Positions 57,732 through 64,000 of a stretch of DNA of 64,000 nucleotides are shown here, piece by piece. The stretch spans positions 1 to 64,000 of the forward strand of contig NZ_SBHZ01000001.1 in the NCBI RefSeq assembly GCF_004521985.1. The letters are read 5' to 3'. The notes under the pieces are model-generated. The model saw only the letters and a list, made by a program, of their open reading frames with translations. It was not told the origin of the DNA and did no database searches. The stretch's first letter is position 1; each line of letters starts with the position of its first letter. Source of the DNA: Ectopseudomonas khazarica. Lineage in GTDB: Bacteria; Pseudomonadota; Gammaproteobacteria; Pseudomonadales; Pseudomonadaceae. Made by a program: the position numbers and the translations under genes.

Positions 57732-58673
57732 TTGGCGATACGCGTTCCCGACTGGCGCCCACAGGCGCCCCTGCAACGCATTCATCTCGACTGGCTCGAT
57801 GCCGCTGGCGTCGAGCTGGCCTGCCTGCGGCTGGACCTCATCGACCCGCTGCTGTCCGGCAACAAGTGGTTCAAGCTCTCGCCCTACCTGCAGCAGGCCG
57901 CCGCTGACGGCGCGCAGGGCCTGATCAGCCTGGGTGGCGCCCATTCCAACCACCTGCATGCCTTGGCCGCGGCTGGCCAGCGCTTCGGTTTCGCCACGGT
58001 CGGCCTGTTACGCGGCGAAGCGCAGCGCACGCCGACGGTGGATGATCTGCAGGCGCTGGGCATGCAGTTGCACTGGCTGGGTTATGGCGGCTATCGCGCA
58101 CGCCACCAGGCCGATTTCTGGCAACCGTGGCTGGCGCGCTACCCGGGGTTCCAGGCGGTTGGCGAGGGCGGCCTGGGGCTGCCGGGCGCCGAAGGTTGCC
58201 GCGGCCTGGTGGCGATGGCGCAAGCGCAGCTGGCGGATCTCGATTGGCCGGACTTCGATGCCTGGTGGCTGGCCGCCGGGACCGGTACCACGCTGGCGGG
58301 CCTGCTGCTCGGTGATAGCCGCCGCTCCGTGTTCGGCGCATTGGCGGTACCTGCCAGCCATGGCGTGGCTGCCCAGGTCGCCGCGTTGCTGGGGCAGGCG
58401 GGCGTCAGTGGCGCGCGCCAGCAGTTCATCGATGCCGCGCGCGGCGGCTTTGCGCGTTTCGATCAGGCGTTGCGTCAGTTCATTCTGGAGACCGAGCAGG
58501 CCGCCGGCCTGCCGCTGGATCCGCTGTATACCGGCAAGGCGCTGATGGCCTTGCGTGATTTTTGCGCGAACGGGCAACTTGTGCGCGGCACGCGGCTGAT
58601 CTTCATTCATACTGGCGGCCTGCAGGGGCGCCGAGCCCTGATGGGCACGAACACCGACTACACTCAGGGCTGA
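57732..58673 (+). CDS. D-cysteine desulfhydrase / ACC deaminase-like PLP enzyme
   Basis: PLP-dependent beta-elimination enzyme of 313 residues. The Lys that would form the Schiff base is in LLSGNKWFKL, followed by the phosphate/substrate loop SLGGAHSNHLHALAAAG, and AGTGTTLAGLL. Pattern fits the D-cysteine desulfhydrase/1-aminocyclopropane-1-carboxylate deaminase group; substrate cannot be told by eye. TTG start at 57732, two bases after the previous stop; the upstream open frame overlaps the coiled-coil gene. Confidence 0.87.
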   Translation: MAIRVPDWRPQAPLQRIHLDWLDAAGVELACLRLDLIDPLLSGNKWFKLSPYLQQAAADGAQGLISLGGAHSNHLHALAAAGQRFGFATVGLLRGEAQRTPTVDDLQALGMQLHWLGYGGYRARHQADFWQPWLARYPGFQAVGEGGLGLPGAEGCRGLVAMAQAQLADLDWPDFDAWWLAAGTGTTLAGLLLGDSRRSVFGALAVPASHGVAAQVAALLGQAGVSGARQQFIDAARGGFARFDQALRQFILETEQAAGLPLDPLYTGKALMALRDFCANGQLVRGTRLIFIHTGGLQGRRALMGTNTDYTQG

Positions 58674-58695
58674 CCAGCGGAGCCTGGATTACTTC

Positions 58696-59805
58696 ATGAG
58701 CGAACCCCTTACTCCCGAGCAACTGCGCAGCCTGACGCCCCTCAATGTGCTGTCCGAGCAGCAGTGGCGCGAGTTGCGCAGCCAGCTGGTGCCTCAGCCA
58801 CTGCTGGCCGGCCAGCCGTTGTTTCGCCTGGGCGACCAGGCGCGGCTGACCTGCTACCTGCTGGCGGGTGAGCTGCAGCTGCAGGATGCCGAGGGGCATG
58901 TCCAGTCCGTGAGCGCCGGCAGCGAGGTCAGCTGTCATCCCCTGTCACCCAGTCTGCCGCGTCTGCACGAGGCCCGGGCGCTGACGGATGCCAGTGTGCT
59001 GATGATCGACAGCGCCACGCTGGACCGTCTGCTGACCTGGCGTCTGGCCTACCAGGATCTGCTGCTGGCCTTGCAGCAGCGCGGGGCCGATATCGAGTGG
59101 CTGGAGCGCCTGCTGGAGAACCCGTTGTTCGCCAAGGTGCCGCCGGCCAACGTGCAGAGCATGCTTGCCCGTCTGCAACGGGTCGAGTTTGAGGCGGGTA
59201 GCCAGGTGCTGCAGGAAGGCGCGGCCGGGGACTGCTGCTTCTTCCTGGAAAGCGGCCGTGCCGAAGTGATCCGCAGCGCCGGCAGCGATCGTCAGGTGCT
59301 GGCGGAGCTGGACGTCGGTGCCTGCTTCGGCGAGGAAGCGCTGCTGGCCGACCGGCCGCGCAATGCCACGGTGACCATGGTCGAGCGCGGCAGCGTGCTG
59401 CGGCTGGATCGCCAGGATTTCTTCGCCCTGCTCAAGGCGCCGGTCGTCGCCGAGGTGTCGCTGGGCGAGGCGTCGCGCCTGCTCAGCCATGGCGCGCAAT
59501 GGCTGGACGTGCGCCTGCTGGAAGAGTACGAGAAGGCTCATGCGCCGCAGGCCCTGCACATGCCGCTGCAGCTGTTGCGGCTGAAGGCGCGCCTGCTGGA
59601 CAAGTCGCGCACCTACCTGTGCTACTGCGACAGCGGCAAGCGCAGCAGCAGCGCGGTGTTCCTGCTCTCGCAGCTCGGTTACAGCGTCTACGCCCTGCGT
59701 GACGGGCTGGATGCCTTGCCGGCCGTGCAGCGTGGCGCGTTGCTGTGCGAGAGCGGTTCGGGCTATCTGGCGCGTTCCGGTGGGCGTACCGAACGCAGCC
59801 GCTGA
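58696..59805 (+). CDS. Two cyclic-nucleotide-binding-like domains fused to a rhodanese domain
   Basis: Protein of 369 residues. Domain 1 (about 15-125) and domain 2 (about 140-245) are cNMP-binding-like; the second is better kept, with EGAAGDCCFFLESGRAEV and GACFGEEALLADRPRNATVTMVERG, which has the phosphate-binding FGEEALL-RNATV cassette. The C-terminal rhodanese-like domain (about 250-360) has active-site loop C311-DSGKRSS, so sulfurtransferase or phosphatase-like chemistry could be intact. No transmembrane helix. Function unknown. Confidence 0.85.
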   Translation: MSEPLTPEQLRSLTPLNVLSEQQWRELRSQLVPQPLLAGQPLFRLGDQARLTCYLLAGELQLQDAEGHVQSVSAGSEVSCHPLSPSLPRLHEARALTDASVLMIDSATLDRLLTWRLAYQDLLLALQQRGADIEWLERLLENPLFAKVPPANVQSMLARLQRVEFEAGSQVLQEGAAGDCCFFLESGRAEVIRSAGSDRQVLAELDVGACFGEEALLADRPRNATVTMVERGSVLRLDRQDFFALLKAPVVAEVSLGEASRLLSHGAQWLDVRLLEEYEKAHAPQALHMPLQLLRLKARLLDKSRTYLCYCDSGKRSSSAVFLLSQLGYSVYALRDGLDALPAVQRGALLCESGSGYLARSGGRTERSR

Positions 59806-59833
59806 GCGGAGCTGCTTCCGACGTGCTGCGCCC

Positions 59834-60763
59834 TCAGGTTGGCCATTGATCGCTGACCAGGAAGAGCCGCTCGACCTCTCGCCAGTCACCGGCCTGATCC
59901 TCTTCCAGTCGCACCAGCAGCTGGGAGCGGGAGGACAGGCCCTCCAGCCAGTGCACGAACGTCTCGCGCGACCAGCGTTCCTCGCCGTCAATCAGCGCCG
60001 GCGCCAGCCAGGACAGGCGTGGCAGGGGTTGCCAGTGCGCCTGCGCTTGCCGGGCGGAGAATGCTGCCCAGTCACGTTGCCGCAGCCAGTGCCCTCGCCA
60101 GTGCGCCGGCAAGGCGCCGCGCGGTGAATCGCAGCCGGTCGGCCAGGGGTAGAACAGGTAGCCGGCGAGCCAGAAGGACGATCGGGTGTCGCTCAGACGC
60201 AGCTCGTTGAGGTCGCCACGCGCCTCGCGCCGGGACGACAGCGGCAGTTGATGCTGGGCGAGATGATTCAGTTTCAGGTCGAGCCGGTCGTGGCTGCCGG
60301 GGCCGAGCCAGAGGCCGGCATCGTTGCCGTCGCCCGCCAGCGGGCCCAGGTAGAACTTCACCGCCAGCTCCAGATGGTGCTCGCCTTCGGCGTCGCGCAG
60401 CAGCAGGTCCAGCTCGCCCAGGGTCTGGCCGTTCTGGCGTATCGGCAGGTTGGCCGCGACCACCTCGACGTCGTCGGCGGCGTGCAGGGCGAATTGCCAC
60501 AGGCGTTCGTAGTACAGGCCGAGGCGCCTGGCCGGTTTCGCCAGCAGCCAGGCATGCAGCGCATCCGGGGCGCTGTCCAGCCCGCTCAGCCAGTTCTCGA
60601 GCAACTCCGGGGTATGGCGCCATGCGCTGGCCTGCAGCGGGTGGCGCTGGGGTTTCGTGGTCTGCCCCAGCAAGGGGGGCGAGAGCAGGGTCCAGGCGAG
60701 GTCGCGCACCGCCGGGGTGCGCAGTCTCTGCAGCAGAGCGTGCAGCAAGTCGTGAGCGGTCAT
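59834..60763 (-). CDS. DUF1853-family protein
   Basis: Protein of 309 residues, soluble. TPAVRDLAWTLLSPPLL at the N-terminus, RRLGLYYERLWQFAL, GELDLLLRDAEGEHHLELAVKFYLG (nuclease-like E-x-K core E/D-E/D-K) and SFWLAGYLFYPW match DUF1853. The ELD...ELAVKFYL pattern resembles PD-(D/E)xK nuclease-fold proteins; this is my inference. Convergent with the cNMP-rhodanese gene and divergent from nadK. Confidence 0.85.
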   Translation of the reverse strand: MTAHDLLHALLQRLRTPAVRDLAWTLLSPPLLGQTTKPQRHPLQASAWRHTPELLENWLSGLDSAPDALHAWLLAKPARRLGLYYERLWQFALHAADDVEVVAANLPIRQNGQTLGELDLLLRDAEGEHHLELAVKFYLGPLAGDGNDAGLWLGPGSHDRLDLKLNHLAQHQLPLSSRREARGDLNELRLSDTRSSFWLAGYLFYPWPTGCDSPRGALPAHWRGHWLRQRDWAAFSARQAQAHWQPLPRLSWLAPALIDGEERWSRETFVHWLEGLSSRSQLLVRLEEDQAGDWREVERLFLVSDQWPT

Positions 60764-60848
60764 GGGCAGAGCATAGCCCCGGTTTGCCGCATACCGCGCC
60801 TTTGGCCGATAATCCTCGTTCGTTTCTTATCTGTCTGGCGGGAGTCCC

Positions 60849-61736
60849 ATGGAGCAATTTCGCAATGTCGGCATCATCGGGCGCCTGGGTAGCACGCGGG
60901 TGCTGGAGACCGTTCGCCGGCTCAAGCGCTTCCTCATCGACCGCCACCTGCATGTGATCCTCGAGGACACCATCGCCGACCTGCTGCCCGGCCACGGCCT
61001 GCAGACCTCGTCGCGCAAGATGCTTGGCGAAGTCTGCGACCTGGTGATCGTCGTCGGCGGCGACGGCAGCATGCTGGGCGCGGCGCGGGCGCTGGCGCGA
61101 CACAAGGTGCCGGTGCTGGGGATCAACCGCGGCAGCCTGGGCTTTCTCACCGACATCCGCCCCGACGAGCTTGAACTCAAGGTGGCGCAGGTACTCGAAG
61201 GGCAATACCTGACTGAAAACCGCTTCCTGCTCGAGGCCGAGGTACGCCGCCAGGGCGAAGCCATCGGCCAGGGCGATGCGCTCAACGATGTGGTGCTGCA
61301 CCCCGGCAAGTCGACGCGAATGATCGAGTTCGAACTCTTCATCGATGGCCAGTTCGTCTGCAGCCAGAAGGCGGACGGGCTGATCGTCGCCACGCCCACC
61401 GGCTCGACCGCCTATGCACTGTCCGCTGGCGGGCCGATCATGCATCCCAAGCTCGACGCCATCGTGGTGGTGCCGATGTACCCGCACACGCTGTCCAGCC
61501 GGCCCATCGTGGTGGATGGCAACAGCGAGCTGAAGGTGGTGGTGTCGGCGGACATGACCATCTACCCGCAGGTGTCCTGCGACGGCCAGAACCACTTCAC
61601 CTGTGCCCCGGGCGACACCCTGCACGTGGCCAAGAAGGCGCAGAAGCTGCGCCTGATCCATCCGCTGGATCACAACTACTACGAGGTCTGCCGGACCAAG
61701 CTGGGTTGGGGCAGTCGCCTGGGAGGACAGGACTGA
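60849..61736 (+). CDS. nadK: NAD kinase
   Basis: Phosphorylates NAD to NADP. 295 residues with GGDGSMLGAARAL (about 70-82, ATP/polyphosphate motif), VPVLGINRGSLGFLTDI, the NE/D-type DVVLHPGKSTRMIEFELFIDG and the NAD-binding DGLIVATPTGSTAYALSAGGPI. ATG at 60849 is preceded by GGCGGGAGTCCC. Directly followed by the phosphoesterase gene without a gap, one operon with it and the rhomboid gene. Confidence 0.96.
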   Translation: MEQFRNVGIIGRLGSTRVLETVRRLKRFLIDRHLHVILEDTIADLLPGHGLQTSSRKMLGEVCDLVIVVGGDGSMLGAARALARHKVPVLGINRGSLGFLTDIRPDELELKVAQVLEGQYLTENRFLLEAEVRRQGEAIGQGDALNDVVLHPGKSTRMIEFELFIDGQFVCSQKADGLIVATPTGSTAYALSAGGPIMHPKLDAIVVVPMYPHTLSSRPIVVDGNSELKVVVSADMTIYPQVSCDGQNHFTCAPGDTLHVAKKAQKLRLIHPLDHNYYEVCRTKLGWGSRLGGQD

Positions 61737-62711
61737 ATGTCCCTCGACCCTCATCGTGGCTATGACCTGATCGGTGATATCCACGGTTGTGCGCGTACCC
61801 TCGAACGTCTGCTCGAACGCCTGGGCTACAGCCGCCAGGATGGCGTATGGCGGCATCCTCTGCGCATGGCGATCTTCCTGGGTGACCTGGTCGATCGCGG
61901 CCCCGGCATTCGTGAGGTCCTGCACCTGGTGCATGACATGGTGCGTGCCGGCCAGGCCCTGTGCATCATGGGCAACCACGAATTCAACGCGCTGGGCTGG
62001 AGCACCCCGGCACCGCCTGGCAGTGGTCGCCAGTACGTGCGCGAACACAGCCCGCGGCACCAGCGGCTGATGCGCGAGACCCTGGCGCAGTTCGAGGGGC
62101 ATCCGCAGGAGTGGCGCGAGTTCCTGCGCTGGTTCTACGAGATGCCGCTGTTCATCGATGCCGGGCGCTTCCGTGTCGTGCACGCCTGCTGGGATGCCGA
62201 GCTGATCACGCCGCTCAAGGCGCAGTTTCCCGACGGCTGCATCGACGAGCATTTCCTCCAGGCCGCTGCCGTGCCTGGCAGCTTCGCCAACATGGCGCTC
62301 GACCGCCTGCTGCGGGGTACCGACATGCGCCTGCCGCACGGTCTGACGCTGACCAGTGGCGACGGTTTCACGCGCTCCTACTTCCGCACCAAGTTCTGGG
62401 AAGAGAATCCGCAGACCTACGGCGATATCGTCTTCCAGCCCGATGCCCTGCCCGAGCTGGCGGCACAGACGCCGCTGACCGAGCTGCAGAAGGACGAGCT
62501 GCTCAGGTACGGCGCGCATGAGCCGTTGCTGTTCGTCGGTCACTACTGGCGGCGTGGCAAACCGGCACCGATCCGCGCCAACCTGGCCTGCCTGGACTAC
62601 AGCGCGGTGGTCGGCGGGCGCCTGGTCGCCTATCGCCTCGATCAGGAAACGCGGCTGGATGCGGGCAAGTTCGTCTGGGTCGATGTCGACCCGCAGGAGG
62701 CTCCTCGATGA
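61737..62711 (+). CDS. Calcineurin-like metallophosphoesterase
   Basis: Protein of 324 residues with motifs GDIHGCARTLERLLERLGY, FLGDLVDRGPG, and MGNHEFNA, the dinuclear-metal site of PPP/Ap4A-hydrolase-like enzymes; later VVHACWD and FVGHYWRRG give the remaining histidines. ATG directly follows the nadK stop, and its own stop overlaps the rhomboid ATG (ATGA). Substrate unknown. Confidence 0.88.
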   Translation: MSLDPHRGYDLIGDIHGCARTLERLLERLGYSRQDGVWRHPLRMAIFLGDLVDRGPGIREVLHLVHDMVRAGQALCIMGNHEFNALGWSTPAPPGSGRQYVREHSPRHQRLMRETLAQFEGHPQEWREFLRWFYEMPLFIDAGRFRVVHACWDAELITPLKAQFPDGCIDEHFLQAAAVPGSFANMALDRLLRGTDMRLPHGLTLTSGDGFTRSYFRTKFWEENPQTYGDIVFQPDALPELAAQTPLTELQKDELLRYGAHEPLLFVGHYWRRGKPAPIRANLACLDYSAVVGGRLVAYRLDQETRLDAGKFVWVDVDPQEAPR

Positions 62712-63565
62712 CCGCCGTAGCTGTACTGCGCTTGCCGCTGGATAACGACCTGAGTGGTTTCGTGGCCTTGTTGCAGCGCCTGCGAGTGCCGCATCGGGTC
62801 GCGGAGGAGGGCGGCGAGCAGGTGCTCTGGGTGCCCGGCGAAGCGCTGGCCGAGCAGGTGCGCGAGCTCTATGCGCGCTACCCGCAGGGGGATGGCGGCG
62901 AGTCGGCGCCGGCCTTGCCGCCTGTGCAGGAAGGTTTTTTCAGCCAGTTGCGGCGCAGTCCGGTGACGGCGCTGATGCTGCTGGTGACCTTCATCGTCTT
63001 CGCCGTGACCCTGGCGGGCGAGAACTATGCGGCCATTTCCTGGCTGAGCTTCGTCGATTTTCGTCTCGACGGCGACAACATCTACCTCAACTACCTGGAT
63101 GCGACCCTGGAGAGCGGTCAGTGGTGGCGCCTGATCACGCCGATGCTGATCCATTTCGGCTGGCTGCACCTGGCGATGAACAGCCTGTGGTACTGGGAGC
63201 TGGGCCGGCGCATCGAGTTTCGCCAGGGCGCCATCGGCCTGTTCGGCCTGACTCTGCTGTTCGGCCTGGCCTCCAACTTCGCGCAGTACGCGTGGGCCGG
63301 CCCGTCACTGTTCGGCGGCCTGTCCGGCGTGCTCTACGGCCTGCTCGGGCATTGCTGGATCTACCAGCGCCTGGCGCCGAACGCGGCGTATCGTCTGCCG
63401 CCAGGCGTGCTGGTGATGATGCTGGTGTGGCTGCTGATCTGCATGACCGGCATCTTCGAGCTGCTGCAATTCGGCGCCATTGCCAACGCCGCGCATGTCG
63501 GTGGCCTGCTGACCGGCTGCCTGACCGGGCTGCTTGGCGGTATGCTGGCCAGACGAAGCGCCTGA
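62708..63565 (+). CDS. Rhomboid-family intramembrane serine protease
   Basis: Membrane protein of 285 residues similar to GlpG: a cytosolic N-terminal domain (about 1-85) and six transmembrane helices. Catalytic Ser in FGGLSGVLYG, His in ANAAHVGGLLTG, HxxxN on helix 2 (HLAMN). Cleaves membrane helices; target unknown. Third gene of the nadK operon. Confidence 0.92.
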   Translation: MTAVAVLRLPLDNDLSGFVALLQRLRVPHRVAEEGGEQVLWVPGEALAEQVRELYARYPQGDGGESAPALPPVQEGFFSQLRRSPVTALMLLVTFIVFAVTLAGENYAAISWLSFVDFRLDGDNIYLNYLDATLESGQWWRLITPMLIHFGWLHLAMNSLWYWELGRRIEFRQGAIGLFGLTLLFGLASNFAQYAWAGPSLFGGLSGVLYGLLGHCWIYQRLAPNAAYRLPPGVLVMMLVWLLICMTGIFELLQFGAIANAAHVGGLLTGCLTGLLGGMLARRSA

Positions 63566-63580
63566 TTCGATTTTCGACCT

Positions 63581-63635
63581 GTAGGGCGGGTGCAATCCGC
63601 CAGAACAGTATTTTGGCGGTTTTCACCCGCCCTAC
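63581..63635. repeat. Intergenic palindromic repeat (GTAGGGCGGGTG ... CACCCGCCCTAC)
   Basis: Outer arms 63581-63592 and 63624-63635 are perfect 12-bp inverted copies, with an inner CCGCCA/TGGCGG pair. Similar in type to the GGTGGAT elements after ttcA; intergenic repeats of this type are common in Pseudomonas. Confidence 0.85.
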
Positions 63636-63653
63636 GATTCATTGGAGAGCTCT

Positions 63654-63917
63654 ATGTCGTCCTTCCTCGAAGCCATCGACAACATCACCCCGGAAATCTA
63701 CGAGAGCCTCAAGCTGGCCGTGGAGATCGGCAAGTGGCCGGACGGCCGCAAGCTGACCCAGGAGCAGAAGGAACTCAGCCTGCAGGCGATGATCGCCTGG
63801 GAAATGAACAACCTGCCGGAAGAAGAGCGCACCGGCTACATGGGCCCGCAGGAGTGCAAGTCCAAGTCCGAGCCGGTCCCCAACCTGCTGTTCAAGTCGT
63901 CGGATACCTTGCACTGA
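63654..63917 (+). CDS. YeaC-family (DUF1315) protein
   Basis: Protein of 87 residues with the conserved YeaC sequence: MSSFLEAIDNITPEIYESLKLAVEIGKWPDGRKLTQEQ, then AMIAWEMNNLPEEERTGY. ATG at 63654 follows TTGGAGAGCTCT; a CTG/TTG further upstream is not conserved. Soluble, role unknown. Its stop overlaps the next ATG (TGATG). Confidence 0.93.
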   Translation: MSSFLEAIDNITPEIYESLKLAVEIGKWPDGRKLTQEQKELSLQAMIAWEMNNLPEEERTGYMGPQECKSKSEPVPNLLFKSSDTLH

Positions 63918-64000
63918 TGACCGAGTTAGGACGTGGCTCGCTGAGCAAGATGAAGGCGCACCTCGACGCGCCGGTGCAATACGCCTTTCGCCTCGGCGAC
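63917..64000 (+). CDS. DUF2797-family protein, 3'-truncated by window edge
   Basis: Frame from ATG at 63917 reads MTELGRGSLSKMKAHLDAP, the conserved beginning of a DUF2797 protein found next to YeaC in Pseudomonas. 28 codons visible. Overlaps the YeaC stop by one base. Confidence 0.8.
   Translation, partial: MTELGRGSLSKMKAHLDAPVQYAFRLGD

Noticed and set aside
60072..62543. 823-codon open frame on the minus strand over nadK and the phosphoesterase
   Set aside because: The plus strand carries full NAD kinase and metallophosphoesterase motifs. The minus frame only looks like antisense translation.

Overview
The window is an ordinary, gene-dense piece of a GC-rich gammaproteobacterial chromosome. 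Gene content, order and sequence point to Pseudomonas: pyrD-rmf-rlmL-dacB-yggL, purMN next to the DUF2066 protein and hda, wrbA-arsC-yihY, a PhoP/PhoQ pair very like that of P. aeruginosa, and the N-acetylglutaminylglutamine amide (NAGGN) osmolyte genes. The P. mendocina/oleovorans lineage is my guess only. I saw no prophage, insertion sequence, CRISPR array or plasmid function.

Layout. 1-5.9 kb: 3' end of pyrD, rmf, rlmL, dacB (PBP4), yggL. 5.9-16.3 kb: a Cache-HAMP-GAF-HD-GYP sensor, a FUSC membrane protein coupled to a dGTPase-like gene, an SDR, an EAL protein, a coupled yqjD/yqjE/yqjK-like trio, and an ammonium transporter. 16.3-28.5 kb: DUF3108, purN/purM, DUF2066, AI-2E-type permease, hda, a five-gene leftward overlapping cluster ending in wrbA/arsC, YihY, a PilZ-like protein and a TlpA-like lipoprotein. 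28.5-36.2 kb: MFS transporter, phoPQ behind a four-copy 11-bp-periodic repeat, a VOC pseudogene, and an AraC regulator divergent from acyl-CoA dehydrogenase plus CoA-transferase. 36.2-42.1 kb: SprT, Yip1, a J-domain protein, ttcA followed by tandem copies of its own 3' end, then an aromatic-codon leader peptide and terminator ahead of a DAHP synthase, a Tag-like glycosylase and YheU. 42.1-51 kb: a hybrid kinase, the NAGGN locus, a MarR regulator and a tRNA Val-Asp-Asp operon. 51-64 kb: an AraC regulator with a nitrilase-like protein, fadH, several small or unknown genes, a cNMP/cNMP/rhodanese fusion, nadK, a phosphoesterase, a rhomboid protease, YeaC, and the start of a DUF2797 gene.

The most interesting signals are mainly regulatory. 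Positions 39538-39985 look like an attenuator: a 43-codon leader ending in a run of Tyr/Phe/Trp codons, a perfect 15-bp terminator, then a second aromatic-rich mini-ORF and the first enzyme of aromatic biosynthesis. The phoPQ upstream region has four GTTCA-type hexamers at exactly 11-bp steps. A 13-bp direct repeat 21 bp apart abuts the fadH promoter, opposite an AraC regulator. The nitrilase-like partner of that regulator seems to lack the catalytic cysteine. All functions come from reading motifs and remembered family features; no database search was run.
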